From NCBI GenBank assembly GCA_041695085.1, contig JBGFRO010000022.1:62001-126000 (forward strand): a stretch of DNA of 64,000 nt. The letters run 5' to 3'. Shown here in pieces: positions 43,902 through 53,446 of this stretch. Positions within the stretch are counted from its first letter, which is position 1, and every line of letters starts with the position of its first letter. A program made the translations under genes and the position numbers. The notes under the pieces were generated by a model. The model searched no databases. It saw only the letters and a program-made list of their open reading frames with translations, and had not been told where the DNA came from. The DNA comes from DYFT01 sp041695085. Its GTDB lineage: Bacteria; Bacteroidota; Ignavibacteria; UBA10030.

Positions 43902-45674
43902 ATGATCGTCATTCGAACTACCCTCATCTTCCTCTTCCAGCTTTCACTTCTCAACGCTCCACCGCTCAAAGCACAAACGGGACAGAACCATCCCGCGCAG
44001 ATGACGATGGAGCTGCTCCACCACCACTTTAACGCCGAACGTGCAATGAAGCATGTGGAATTTTTCACGCAGTTCTGGAGGGTAGGGGGTGGTCCCGGCT
44101 ATGATTCCTGCATCGCTTACATTGAAAAGGAATTGAGGAGCGAGAACTTTTCGAACGCGCCGAACACCGATCCTTCGTCTGCCCGCTACGAGGTCCTTGA
44201 AGATATCCCTTCACAAGATGTCTGGCATCCTGAAGACGCAGTTCTCTCTCTTGAGGTTCCGGAGCAACGCATCCTTTCTTCTTACGCCGAGACTCCTCTT
44301 CTCCTTTGCATCAATTCTTTCCCAACCGACCTGAGTGCCCCGCTGGTTTTCGTCTCAGGAGGATCGCAGGAGGCGGATTTCGAACAAGTCAACGTGGCGG
44401 GGAAAATTGTCCTTACTGATGAGCCGCCCCAAGCGGTCTTTCCTCTTGCCATGCAACGGGGGGCGGTCGGAGTCATCTCCTCGCACGTTCCGCCCCACAA
44501 CCGACCTTCGGAATATCCACACCTTGTCGCTCAAGGTCGAATTCCGATCGATACCACGCGCAAATCGTTCGCTTTGAAAATCTCATCCCTTCTCGCACGA
44601 GAACTCAAGGAGATGTTGGCGTATCAAGAAGTCCGGGTGAGAGTGAAGATAGGTTCGTTCTTCTCACGATCCCCCATTAAAACGTTGGTCGCTGAAATCC
44701 CCGGCGCGCAGACGCCAAAGGAACGAATCATCCTGGTTGCCCACCTGGATCACTACAAGCCGGGAGCGAATGACAACGCGAGCGGGTCGGCAACACTGCT
44801 GGAGATCGCCACAACTCTTCAACGCCTCCTCCGCGAACAATCCCTGAGCCGGCCCTCCCGTACCGTCACATTCCTTTGGGTGGATGAATATCGCGGCACG
44901 GAATTTTGGATGAGGCGACACCGGTCGGACTTATCGGCTGTACACGCCGTCTTCGTGCTCGATATGGTCGGTGGGAATCCTGAAAAAACCGGTGGTCTAT
45001 TTCGTGTAGAACGCATGCCCGATCCGGCAGTCATCTGGATGCGGCCACCGGACCAACATTCAGGGTGGGGAACTGGAAGATGGGAGAAGGAGAAACTGTT
45101 TGGGAGTTACCTGAATGATTTCTTTCTGTCGGTCGTCAGGTTGCGTCAGACGCAAACGCATTGGCGGACAACCGACAATGTCTGGGAAGGAGGAAGCGAT
45201 CACGATCCTTTTCTACGCAATGGAATTCCGGCTCTCTTAAGTTGGCATTTCCCGGACTTCGCCTATCACGCGAGCCTGGACGGGATCGAAAATCTCAGCC
45301 CGGATGAAATGAAGAACGCCGGAGTCAGCATCGGCTCGGCGGCGATGACGTTAGCCCTCGGTACCGAAGCCGCCGCGAAGTCGATTCTCGAAATCGTGTA
45401 CACTGCCTCGGTACGGCGACTTGATCTTCTCAACGAAATGGCAACGATGGAGGTGACGGAGGCTCAAGTCCATGGAGAAGAGAACCTGCGCTCCGTCAGA
45501 AAACAGGAAAAAGAGATCCTTGATGCGTGGGGAATGTGGTATGAGCAGGCGATCCGATCTGTTTTGAAGATTCCCGCCGGCGGCTCATCGAAAACATTCG
45601 AGGAACTCGTTGAGTCCAGAATCGCAGCGCACAGAAGGAAGATTCAAGAGATGAGCATTTCGCTCGGACTTTGA
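43902..45674 (+). CDS. Secreted M28-family zinc metallopeptidase
   Basis: A 590-residue exported peptidase with a signal peptide ending near residue 24. A protease-associated insert near residue 130-200 (SAPLVFVSGG, GKIVLTD) precedes the catalytic domain. The zinc-ligand set is AHLDH and GANDNASG (about 279-297), DEYRGTEF near 327, VLDMVGG near 350 and the SDHDPFL loop near 430. Such enzymes release N-terminal or C-terminal residues from peptides. Its divergent pairing with the receptor genes hints at a peptide-uptake unit. The C-terminal 120 residues are helical and of unknown role. Confidence 0.87.
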   Translation: MIVIRTTLIFLFQLSLLNAPPLKAQTGQNHPAQMTMELLHHHFNAERAMKHVEFFTQFWRVGGGPGYDSCIAYIEKELRSENFSNAPNTDPSSARYEVLEDIPSQDVWHPEDAVLSLEVPEQRILSSYAETPLLLCINSFPTDLSAPLVFVSGGSQEADFEQVNVAGKIVLTDEPPQAVFPLAMQRGAVGVISSHVPPHNRPSEYPHLVAQGRIPIDTTRKSFALKISSLLARELKEMLAYQEVRVRVKIGSFFSRSPIKTLVAEIPGAQTPKERIILVAHLDHYKPGANDNASGSATLLEIATTLQRLLREQSLSRPSRTVTFLWVDEYRGTEFWMRRHRSDLSAVHAVFVLDMVGGNPEKTGGLFRVERMPDPAVIWMRPPDQHSGWGTGRWEKEKLFGSYLNDFFLSVVRLRQTQTHWRTTDNVWEGGSDHDPFLRNGIPALLSWHFPDFAYHASLDGIENLSPDEMKNAGVSIGSAAMTLALGTEAAAKSILEIVYTASVRRLDLLNEMATMEVTEAQVHGEENLRSVRKQEKEILDAWGMWYEQAIRSVLKIPAGGSSKTFEELVESRIAAHRRKIQEMSISLGL

Positions 45675-45686
45675 AGCCCTCCACGT

Positions 45687-46439
45687 TCAAGGATCGAGGT
45701 ATCCAACGTAAAAAAATGCTTTCCCCTGAAACTCATTCCGGTGATCAATGCAGTCGATCTCCCTGCATTCGAAGCGCTCAAGACCGAAGGCGCGGATGAG
45801 ATCTTCTTTCGACTCAAAGAACTGCGTGTGATAATTCTCCGCGTAGAGACGGAACTTCTGTTTGGGAGCGAGGACGATAATCTTCTTTCGTGCGACGCGT
45901 TTCAGTTCTGCAACGGACTTTTCAAGATCCTTCACGTGCTCGAGTGTGTGGCAGCACGTGACGTAGTCGAATGACTTGTCCCGCAGCGGGAGATGTTCGA
46001 TAAAGCCCTGCTGCCAGTCAATGGATACTTCTGCTTCGCGAGCACGCTCTGCGGCGTGACGAAGTGCGACGTCACTGACATCCAGCCCCGTGACGCGGAA
46101 ACCTTCGAGCGCGAGCCGAATGGCCAATGTGCCTGCACCGCTTCCGATATCGACTACACTTCCGTGTTCGCCAAGCGCCTCGAGGATCATCTCCTCATCC
46201 GTCTCTTCGACACACCGGTTGTCGTGATGGCTCCATGCCTCGTCGTACGCTTTCTTCCACTCGGCTTCACTTAACGTCCGAAACTTCTTCCGCCAATCGA
46301 CATCAAACCAGCTTCCATACTTCCTGCGGATGGTCGAGCGAGCAAAGAATCTCTGATTCAATGCGCTTAGTGCTTCTCGAATCGACTCGGGAAGCACCGA
46401 CTTGAAACGCAGGTAGAGTCGACGAAACATAACGGTCAT
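45687..46439 (-). CDS. Class I SAM-dependent methyltransferase
   Basis: A protein of 250 residues from the ATG at 46439, which overlaps the stop of the EVE gene in the ATGA manner; an in-frame start 27 bases upstream is less likely. VVDIGSGAGTLAIRLAL is the SAM-binding motif I, and FDYVTCCHTLEHV is motif II/III of a UbiE/Methyltransf_11-type enzyme. The substrate is unknown. Confidence 0.88.
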   Translation of the reverse strand: MTVMFRRLYLRFKSVLPESIREALSALNQRFFARSTIRRKYGSWFDVDWRKKFRTLSEAEWKKAYDEAWSHHDNRCVEETDEEMILEALGEHGSVVDIGSGAGTLAIRLALEGFRVTGLDVSDVALRHAAERAREAEVSIDWQQGFIEHLPLRDKSFDYVTCCHTLEHVKDLEKSVAELKRVARKKIIVLAPKQKFRLYAENYHTQFFESKEDLIRAFGLERFECREIDCIDHRNEFQGKAFFYVGYLDP

Positions 46440-46843
46440 TTCCCCATCTTCAAAAGCAAGTCCCACTGTTCCCTCGTTACCGGCATAACCGAAAGGCGCG
46501 AAATACGCACGAGAGGAAAGTCGGCGAACCGCTTGTCCGACTTGATCTGCTCGAGCGTGATCGGTTTGTGCAACCGCTTTTCAGGGACGAGATCCACAAC
46601 GACGAGTCGGTCATCGTGTTTCGCCGGATCCGGATACGGCGCGCTTGCAACACGTGCAATCCCGACGATTGCCTTCTCCTTGCCGGTATGATAGACCAAC
46701 ACACGATCTCCTTTCCTCATGGATCGAAGATGGATCAGGGCGAGATTATTCGACACTCCACTCCACACCGTCTTTCGCTCGCGTTCGAGATCGTCAAACG
46801 AGTATTCGGAAGACTCCGTTTTGACAAGCCAGTATTGAGACAT
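46436..46843 (-). CDS. EVE-domain protein
   Basis: A 135-residue EVE (PUA-like) domain protein. It has YWLVKTESSEYSFDDL at the start, WSGVSNN, MRKGDRVLVYHT and GIARV. EVE proteins recognise modified bases or small RNAs and are sometimes fused to defence nucleases; this one stands alone. It is coupled to the downstream methyltransferase gene by a four-base overlap. Confidence 0.9.
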   Translation of the reverse strand: MSQYWLVKTESSEYSFDDLERERKTVWSGVSNNLALIHLRSMRKGDRVLVYHTGKEKAIVGIARVASAPYPDPAKHDDRLVVVDLVPEKRLHKPITLEQIKSDKRFADFPLVRISRLSVMPVTREQWDLLLKMGK

Positions 46844-46870
46844 AGGAGGGCTCCTGAAGGATGATGCAAC

Positions 46871-48784
46871 CTACAGAGACATTGACTGAATTTCAACCTT
46901 GACTAATCCGCGCAGCGCATTGCAGACGTACACTTCGTCGGCAGAAATCACATCGTCCCGATACAATACTTTTTCCTCCAACCCCTTCCAGCCTCTTTGT
47001 AGTAACGATGAGCGATAGGTTCCCGCGAGTACTCCGCTTTCGATCGCAGGAGTGAAGAATTGTTCCCCCTGTCTCACGATCAGATTCGTTCGGGCTCCTT
47101 CCGTTACCTCACCCCGTTCATTTTCAAAAAGGACATCGAACAAACCCTCCCGCATAGCCGCGGTGAGTGCCGTATCGTAAAGTGGACGATGAGTTGTCTT
47201 ATGAAAGTAGAACCGATCGCTTGAGTTTGTCCTTTCTGTCCAAAAGGCAACCTTGAGGCATTCGTTCATCGGTTCGAGATGTGCGCATTCAAGTCGCACC
47301 TTACCCCGTCGATCAAGCATCAGTTTGACTCGAGCAGGGAACCAGCGTTTTTTACGCAGGACGTCTCGTTCGTACGCACGCAATTCCCTCAAAACAGTTA
47401 TCCTTGAGAATGGAAAACCAAAATACGAAGCGGAGTCGGCTAACCTCCTAAGATGGAATGGGAGCAGGTACCACTTCCGCGGTCCGTCCCATCGAATGGT
47501 CTCAAACAGCTCGAACTCAACGGGTTGTCTGTTGAGAAAGTTGGCTTTTAAGAGGCATTCATCATACTCACTTTGCATCTTCGAATCTGCCACAACGCCG
47601 CTTCCGACCCCCATCTCAGCATGTTTCCTTTGACTGGCGATTGTGATAGTTCGAATGGCGACATTGAAGCGCGCGCTGCCGTCAGGACTGAAGAAACCGA
47701 TTGCCCCTGTGTAAACTCCTCGCGGTTCTGTTTCTAGCTCGTTGATGATTTGCATTGTCCGGATCTTGGGGGCACCCGTGACCGAACCGCTCGGAAAGAG
47801 ACATCGAAACAGGTCAGGGATAGTAACATCCGCACGGAGCTGCGCGCGGATGGTCGAGGTGGCCTGATGAACCGTCTCGTACCGCTCCACGTCAAAGAAA
47901 CGTGTGACGCACACCGTTCCGATCTTCGCGATTCGACCCGCATCGTTGCGCAGCATATCGACGATCATCAGATTCTCGGCCCGGTCTTTTTCCGAAGCCA
48001 ACAAAGTCTCGCGGAAATACCGATCTTCCTTCGTCATACGACCGCGCGGTGCCGTTCCTTTCATCGGTTTCAGCGTCAAGCGGTTCTTTGATTTATGAAA
48101 GAACAATTCGGGGGAAAGAGAAAGGAGGTGTACAGTTCCGGTATGGACCCAAGCTGCGTATGGAACTCGTTGAGCTCCCCGGAGTCGCGCATAAAGCTCA
48201 GCGATGGACGCCTTCCACTCAAACCGCACTTTGAACGTGAAGTTGACTTGATACGTGTCACCTTCGAGGATATACTCCTGAATTCGTCGGAAGCGCTTTG
48301 CATACTCTTCGGGGGAGATCGATGGTTTCAATTCCAGGCGGTCCGTCATATTGAGTGTGGCCGGAGAATGTTTTGAGAGCGATATGCCTTTCAACAAACC
48401 GGAACGATCTTCGAGACGACGATCCGTGTGGTTAAAAACCAAAGGTGCGTCATACACCCCAAACCAGACGAGAGGATGTTGAGGAAGTCGATCCGTTCGA
48501 ACAGCCGATTCGAATGATCCTCCGGCTTCGTATGAGACGAAACCCGCGAGATAGAATCCCCGCGCGACCAACTCCTGCACGCGCCGCAAAGAACCGATCA
48601 CTTCGTCAAGATGGTAAGCTGTAATGATGGAGCGCGGTTTTAAGAACAAATAGGTACGGTGATTCGACCTGTCTTGTTTTGAAGTTTCGAGAAGAACTGC
48701 CCCTCGCCTACGTTCCATCCATCGGAGGAGCGGCAGGGTAATAAGGCCTTCTTCGTCAAAACACATCTTCTTGAAGCGATGCAT
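46871..48784 (-). CDS. PabB-PabC fusion (aminodeoxychorismate synthase and lyase)
   Basis: A 637-residue two-domain enzyme for p-aminobenzoate in folate synthesis. The N-terminal PabB half makes aminodeoxychorismate from chorismate (KGTAPRGRM, FPSGSVTGAPKIR and EPRGVYTGAIGFF are the chorismate-binding motifs). The C-terminal half is a fold-type IV PLP lyase like PabC (HKTTHRPLYDTAL with its lysine, and EVTEGARTNLIV) that releases pyruvate and p-aminobenzoate. The glutaminase PabA is not in the window. I take the ATG at 48784; the frame is open to 48910 but that leader looks unconserved. Confidence 0.9.
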   Translation of the reverse strand: MHRFKKMCFDEEGLITLPLLRWMERRRGAVLLETSKQDRSNHRTYLFLKPRSIITAYHLDEVIGSLRRVQELVARGFYLAGFVSYEAGGSFESAVRTDRLPQHPLVWFGVYDAPLVFNHTDRRLEDRSGLLKGISLSKHSPATLNMTDRLELKPSISPEEYAKRFRRIQEYILEGDTYQVNFTFKVRFEWKASIAELYARLRGAQRVPYAAWVHTGTVHLLSLSPELFFHKSKNRLTLKPMKGTAPRGRMTKEDRYFRETLLASEKDRAENLMIVDMLRNDAGRIAKIGTVCVTRFFDVERYETVHQATSTIRAQLRADVTIPDLFRCLFPSGSVTGAPKIRTMQIINELETEPRGVYTGAIGFFSPDGSARFNVAIRTITIASQRKHAEMGVGSGVVADSKMQSEYDECLLKANFLNRQPVEFELFETIRWDGPRKWYLLPFHLRRLADSASYFGFPFSRITVLRELRAYERDVLRKKRWFPARVKLMLDRRGKVRLECAHLEPMNECLKVAFWTERTNSSDRFYFHKTTHRPLYDTALTAAMREGLFDVLFENERGEVTEGARTNLIVRQGEQFFTPAIESGVLAGTYRSSLLQRGWKGLEEKVLYRDDVISADEVYVCNALRGLVKVEIQSMSL

Positions 48785-48994
48785 ATTCAGGTGGTGCAGA
48801 ATCTGTGAACGTATGAAGTCAGCGAAGAATATAGGAAAAAAGGGGATTGTTTTCGTTGTGCATGCAAAGCCGTGCAACATGTAGGGCGGGATGACTCTCC
48901 CACCAGCCAAGCTACCGCGAAAAAAATGGTGAATGGCAGGAATCTTGAACCGGCGTGACGCGATGATCGAGCCTATTGTACGGCCACATCAAGC

Positions 48995-49972
48995 GGGAGG
49001 AGCTGGTGAGCGCGTTGAATGGAAGTCGCGCGATTTGAAAGGTTGTTCTTGACACATTGAAGATGGCTTCAGCCCTCGAAGGAATTGGTTAGGCCTGGGC
49101 CTCCCCCTAACCCCCTCAGGGAGGGGGACAGGTGTTAGCTTAGATGCATCGCCTTAAGAAATTCTTTTCGTTGTGCTTGTCCCCCTCTGGAGGGGGATGA
49201 AAGGGGGAGGAGCAAGTGAGCGCGTTGAATTGAAATCGGGCAATTTGAAAGGTTGTTCTTGACTCATTGAAGATGGTTTCAGTCTTTGAAGAATCGGTTA
49301 GGCCTAACCCTCCCCCTAACCCCCTCGGGGAGGGGGACAGGTGTTAGCTTAGATGCATCGCCTTAAGAAATTCTTTTCGTTATGCTTGTCCCCCTCTGGA
49401 GGGGGATGAAAGGGGGAGGAGCAAGTGAGCGCGTTGAATTGAAATCGGGCAATTTGAAAGGTTGTTCTTGACACATTGAAGATGGCTTCAGCACTCGAAG
49501 GAATTGGTTAGGCCTAACCCTCCCCCTAACCCCCTCAGGGAGGGGGACAGGTGTTCGCGTAGATGCATGCCGAAGAAATTGTTTTCGTTATGCTTGTCCC
49601 CCTCTGGAGGGGGATGAAAGGGGGAGGAGCAAGTATGCGCGTTGAATGGAAGTCGGGCAATTTGAAAGGTTGTTCTTGACACATTGAAGATGGCTTCAGC
49701 ACTCGAAGGAATTGGTTAGGCCTTGCCCTCCCCCTAACCCCCTCAGGGAGGGGGACAGGTGTTCGCGTAGATGCATGCCGAAGAAGTTGTTTTCGTTGTG
49801 CTTGTCCCCCTCTGGAGGGGGATGAAAGGGGGAGGAGCAAGTATGCGCGTTGAATTGAAGTCGGGCAATTTGAAAGGTTGTTCTTGACTCATTGAAGAGA
49901 GTTTCAGCACTCGAAGGAATTGGTTAGGCCTGGGCCTCCCCCTAACCCCCTCGGGGAGGGGGACAGGTGTTC
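48995..49972. repeat. Tandem array 3 of the 208-bp repeat, inverted
   Basis: Five copies of the same unit on the opposite strand from arrays 1 and 2, with box A landmarks near 49128, 49337, 49547, 49755 and 49963 (period 208-210). Copies 1 and 2 have a variant between boxes A and B (TTAGCTTAGATGCATCGCC against TTCGCGTAGATGCATGCC), so two subfamilies coexist. The right end runs straight into a copy of the other palindromic repeat (49981-50036). No DUF559 gene is in this array. Confidence 0.95.
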
Positions 49973-49980
49973 GGTCAGAC

Positions 49981-50036
49981 GTTTTTGCAACACCGATGGG
50001 GCAAGAAGGCTTCTCGCCCTACATGTTGGACAGCCT
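49981..50036. repeat. Partial copy of the palindromic repeat of 53.8 kb
   Basis: GTTTTTGCAACACC, a hairpin around AAGAAGGCTTCTCGCCC, and CATGTTGG-CAGCCTCA match the element at 53726-53845 with a few differences. It fuses directly to the end of array 3 and lies just before the DUF1501 gene's 3-prime end. Confidence 0.75.
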
Positions 50037-50123
50037 CATCCCCCTCTGGCGGAGATTTGGCTCGTCGAAGCCCGGTAAACAAATCGCCGTTGGTTGCTGA
50101 ACAACCAACACCAATCGCAGTCG

Positions 50124-51716
50124 TCAGCGCAGCAAGATCATCTTGCGCTGCTCGCTGAACGATCCGGCGCGGAGGCGATAGAGGTAGGTTCCGGAGGGGA
50201 GTCCGTTCGCACGAAACTCAGTCTGGTAGCGCCCCGCAGGTCTCAGCTCATCGACGAGCGTCGAAACTTCCCGGCCCATCAAATCATACACCTTCAAACT
50301 CACGTTGCTCTCCCGCGGAAGTTCGTAGGCGATCGTCGTGGAGGGATTGAACGGGTTGGGATAGTTTTGAAGCAATCTGAAATCGCTGGGAAGAATCCCC
50401 GGCTCATCAATATTGACCGCAACACCCGGACGAATCACCGGTACTTGTTGGAATCCCTTCAACAGAATTGCCTGCAAGTCTGTATTGCTGACGCCAAACC
50501 ACTGTGAAAGCACGGACGCGTAGACAGACCGGAAGTCGTACTGCATCTTGAGATTGCCGTTGGTGAGGTCGGTGAGACTCGGATTCGAACCGATGATCCC
50601 AGGTTGCACGGGTTGACCGAAGAGGAACATCGGTGCGGCTGTTCCGTGGTCGGTTCCGCGGCTGGCGTTGGAGCTCACGCGGCGGCCAAATTCCGAAAAG
50701 GTCATCCCCAAGACACGATGTTCAACCCCCAACAACCTTAGATCGTCCTGAAACGCCATCATTGCCGTCGACAGCCGACCCAGGAGCGTTGCGTGGATGC
50801 CGATCTTCGTGTCACTGGCGTCAACTTGAGCAGAGTGGTTATCAAATCCCCCCAGATTCACGATGTAGACTCTCGTCTTCAACCCACCAGCAATGAGCCG
50901 CGAGACGATCTTCAATTGATCCGCAAGGGAGTTTTGTCCTGCGGCGGGCCAGAGTGTCGACCTGTTTTGTGCCTTGTCGGCCGCGGCCTTTACCTGCCCG
51001 GCGTAGGCTTGCGACTGCACTGCAACTCCGCGGATGTACGTCAACTCTCTTCCGGCAGGTGTGTTGGGAGCCGTGTCTGTTCCCCCTCCCCTTCCAGCGT
51101 TCACAAGTTGGTAGAATGTGTCGGGACTTTGGATGGCGATTCCCATCGTGCGTGCCGTTCCCTGGAGCCCGAACGAGACAACAGCGCCGATCTGAATTGC
51201 CAACGGATCGGGCATAACGGGATCGTTTGGATAATCCGGAAACTCCTCTTCGAGATAGCGTCCCAACCAGCCGGTCTGCAGCGTCACATTGGAATCGGAT
51301 GCGGTAAGCCAAATGTCCGTAGCACGGAAGTGCGAAAGATTTGGATTGGGATAACTCACTCCCTGTACAATCGTCAACTTCCCCTCGTCGTACAGCGACT
51401 TGACGCCCGACATCGCCGGATGCAATCCGGTGTCGGGACGATTCGAGAGTGTCAGAACGCTGTTCAGTGGAATGGCGATGTTCAGCCGCGCATTCATGTA
51501 GGCCGAATCCTGGTTGAGAGGAATGACCGTATTGATGCCGTCGTTCCCGCCGCCGAGTTGAATCAGAACGAGCACGCGATCCGTTGCGCTTGCGGCCGCG
51601 ACGAGCGTTTCGAGGAATGGCGCCCGTCCATAGGCGCGGAGGGGGAAGCCGTTCAGCAAAAACGGCAACGCGGTGACAGGGACGGTCTTTCGAATAAAAT
51701 CTCTGCGATTCATCAT
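50124..51716 (-). CDS. DUF1501 protein with Tat-like leader and T9SS sorting domain
   Basis: A 530-residue secreted protein. The N-terminus NRRDFIRK followed by a hydrophobic stretch looks like a twin-arginine signal. The DUF1501 domain (sulfatase-like fold) fills most of the length, with QLGGGNDGINTVIPL and EFGRRVSSNASRGTDHGTAAP. The last 80 residues are a type IX secretion C-terminal domain (LLQNYPNPFNPSTTI, LPSGTYLYRL). The start at 51716 has GAGGAAG six bases upstream and is preferred over the ATG at 51740, which overlaps the DUF1800 stop. It pairs with the DUF1800 gene, as in many bacteria. Confidence 0.88.
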   Translation of the reverse strand: MMNRRDFIRKTVPVTALPFLLNGFPLRAYGRAPFLETLVAAASATDRVLVLIQLGGGNDGINTVIPLNQDSAYMNARLNIAIPLNSVLTLSNRPDTGLHPAMSGVKSLYDEGKLTIVQGVSYPNPNLSHFRATDIWLTASDSNVTLQTGWLGRYLEEEFPDYPNDPVMPDPLAIQIGAVVSFGLQGTARTMGIAIQSPDTFYQLVNAGRGGGTDTAPNTPAGRELTYIRGVAVQSQAYAGQVKAAADKAQNRSTLWPAAGQNSLADQLKIVSRLIAGGLKTRVYIVNLGGFDNHSAQVDASDTKIGIHATLLGRLSTAMMAFQDDLRLLGVEHRVLGMTFSEFGRRVSSNASRGTDHGTAAPMFLFGQPVQPGIIGSNPSLTDLTNGNLKMQYDFRSVYASVLSQWFGVSNTDLQAILLKGFQQVPVIRPGVAVNIDEPGILPSDFRLLQNYPNPFNPSTTIAYELPRESNVSLKVYDLMGREVSTLVDELRPAGRYQTEFRANGLPSGTYLYRLRAGSFSEQRKMILLR

Positions 51717-51739
51717 GATCTTCCTCAGAGAACTCATCA

Positions 51740-53446
51740 TTATGCTAATTGATACTCGGCCATCCGGAGAACGAATTTCAAAAGCGACTGAAGTGTCACG
51801 GTAACAGATTGCGTGTTCGATGTGTTCGATGGATTCGCCACATACTCATTCCAGCGTTGCGTCCATTCGTACTCCGCCGTATGCGTCAATCCCATGACAT
51901 TGTAAAGCAAATAGCTTTTCTGATTGCTCGTAAGATCGAAGGGAAGCAGGTCAGCAATGATGTCGTCGACAAGCTTGAAGGGATCGCCGGGCGCAGAAAA
52001 TCTTCGCGCGTACGCGAGGACGTCGACTCGGTACGTGGTGGTGCTGTTGCGCGGCCGAAAGCCGTTCACCAGGGAGTCGGTGTACGATCCGCGCACCGGC
52101 AGCGTTGCCGTATTGATCCACGACTTGTAGAAGTCGGGTGTCTGATAGAACGCCTTCCATCCGGCAACGTCGGGCGGATCGAACAGGTTCATCTGCAAAA
52201 TTGCCGCCGTGTTGCGGATCGAGTCTGCCAGCGGATAGTTTCTCCACGATGAAAGGTCGGGCAATTCGGGCATGAGCTGACGGATGGTCCCAGCCACCAG
52301 CTCGACCGGAGTTTTGATGTAGCAACCCATATTGATCGGATCGAAAAAGTGCGCGCTCTTGAGCAAGGTCTCGAGGACGGGCTTCACTTCGTAGTTGTTG
52401 GCAATCAAGACCTGAGAAAGAGGTATGATGACGTTCTGTTCGACCGATTGATCGATCTCGTAGTACACAAACCATCGATAGAGCTTTCGGCAGAGATGGC
52501 GCGCCGTCTCCGGCTGGGCAAAGATCATATCGAGCAGCTCATCCAGTTCCTTCGCTCCATCCGCACCGGTGCGCCCTGTGATAACCCGATTTTGAAACGC
52601 GGAAGAGAACTGTTTGTTTGTCGGGTCGTGCCTCAAAGGATCGAACGTCGAGCCGAGCGGTTGGTTGAGCAGCGTACGATCTCGAGGCGAGCCGGTCACT
52701 CGATAGCCGGTCAGTACGCGTGCCGCCGCTTTTACATCCGCTTCCGTGTAGTTCGTGTAGTTACCATCTCCGATTTGTGGACCTTTTCCGACGGTGAAGA
52801 GTTCTAAGAGCTCGCGTGCGTAGTTCTCGTCGGGAATATTTCTGCCACCGCCGCGATTGAGGTATCCGTTCAAATAGATCAGCATCGCGGGATCGAGCGT
52901 CACTTCCTTTACCAGCTGCTTAAAATTCCCGAACGCCATCCGCCGAAACAGAGCGTTCTGGCGATACATCGACCGCGCGTCTTGTACGTCCGTCGCTTCG
53001 TTCGCAAAATGATTGTGCCAGAACAACACCATCCTCTCCCGCAACGAGATTCCCTGATTCACCATCAACCCCATCCACCACGCCTTGAGGTAGTTGCGAT
53101 ATGTTCCTTCATTCTGCCCGTACGTTTGATCGTACACCGCTTCCACCCACGACACACCGTTGGGACCAAGTGGCGGACTCGGCTCCGGTTGATCGGCAAT
53201 TAATATCGAGATAACGGATGGGAGGGAACCGGATGTGGCGAGAAGGATTTCTGCCCGACGTGCTCCGTATATGGTGCGGCGCAGGAGATGAGAGGCAGTC
53301 TGGACATTCCAAGCCCCCGCGTATGGTTCAATGCCACTGACTGCGCGTGGAGTAGCGCTTCGTGGAGAGAAAGCGGAAGGGGATTGGGAGGACTGCTGAT
53401 GAGGAGATGGTGGTGCGAGATTTTCCAGAAATTCCCGTCGTTTCAT
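51740..53446 (-). CDS. DUF1800 protein
   Basis: A 568-residue protein. DUF1800 marks are LLRRTIYGARRAEI near residue 54-67, WHNHFAN near residue 144, GRNIPDENYARELLELFTVG near 200-219 and DVKAAARVLTGY. The N-terminus (KRREFL) is compatible with an export signal but the leader is unusual and rich in serine, proline and glutamine. DUF1800 genes co-occur with DUF1501 genes; the pair is thought to act outside the cytoplasm, function unknown. The GTG-like GAGGTG ribosome binding site is good. No T9SS tail is visible on this member. Confidence 0.87.
   Translation of the reverse strand: MKRREFLENLAPPSPHQQSSQSPSAFSPRSATPRAVSGIEPYAGAWNVQTASHLLRRTIYGARRAEILLATSGSLPSVISILIADQPEPSPPLGPNGVSWVEAVYDQTYGQNEGTYRNYLKAWWMGLMVNQGISLRERMVLFWHNHFANEATDVQDARSMYRQNALFRRMAFGNFKQLVKEVTLDPAMLIYLNGYLNRGGGRNIPDENYARELLELFTVGKGPQIGDGNYTNYTEADVKAAARVLTGYRVTGSPRDRTLLNQPLGSTFDPLRHDPTNKQFSSAFQNRVITGRTGADGAKELDELLDMIFAQPETARHLCRKLYRWFVYYEIDQSVEQNVIIPLSQVLIANNYEVKPVLETLLKSAHFFDPINMGCYIKTPVELVAGTIRQLMPELPDLSSWRNYPLADSIRNTAAILQMNLFDPPDVAGWKAFYQTPDFYKSWINTATLPVRGSYTDSLVNGFRPRNSTTTYRVDVLAYARRFSAPGDPFKLVDDIIADLLPFDLTSNQKSYLLYNVMGLTHTAEYEWTQRWNEYVANPSNTSNTQSVTVTLQSLLKFVLRMAEYQLA

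Noticed and set aside
50575..50600. tRNA-like T-loop (GGATTCGAACC)
   Set aside because: It is inside the DUF1501 reading frame and no acceptor or anticodon arms surround it; chance match.
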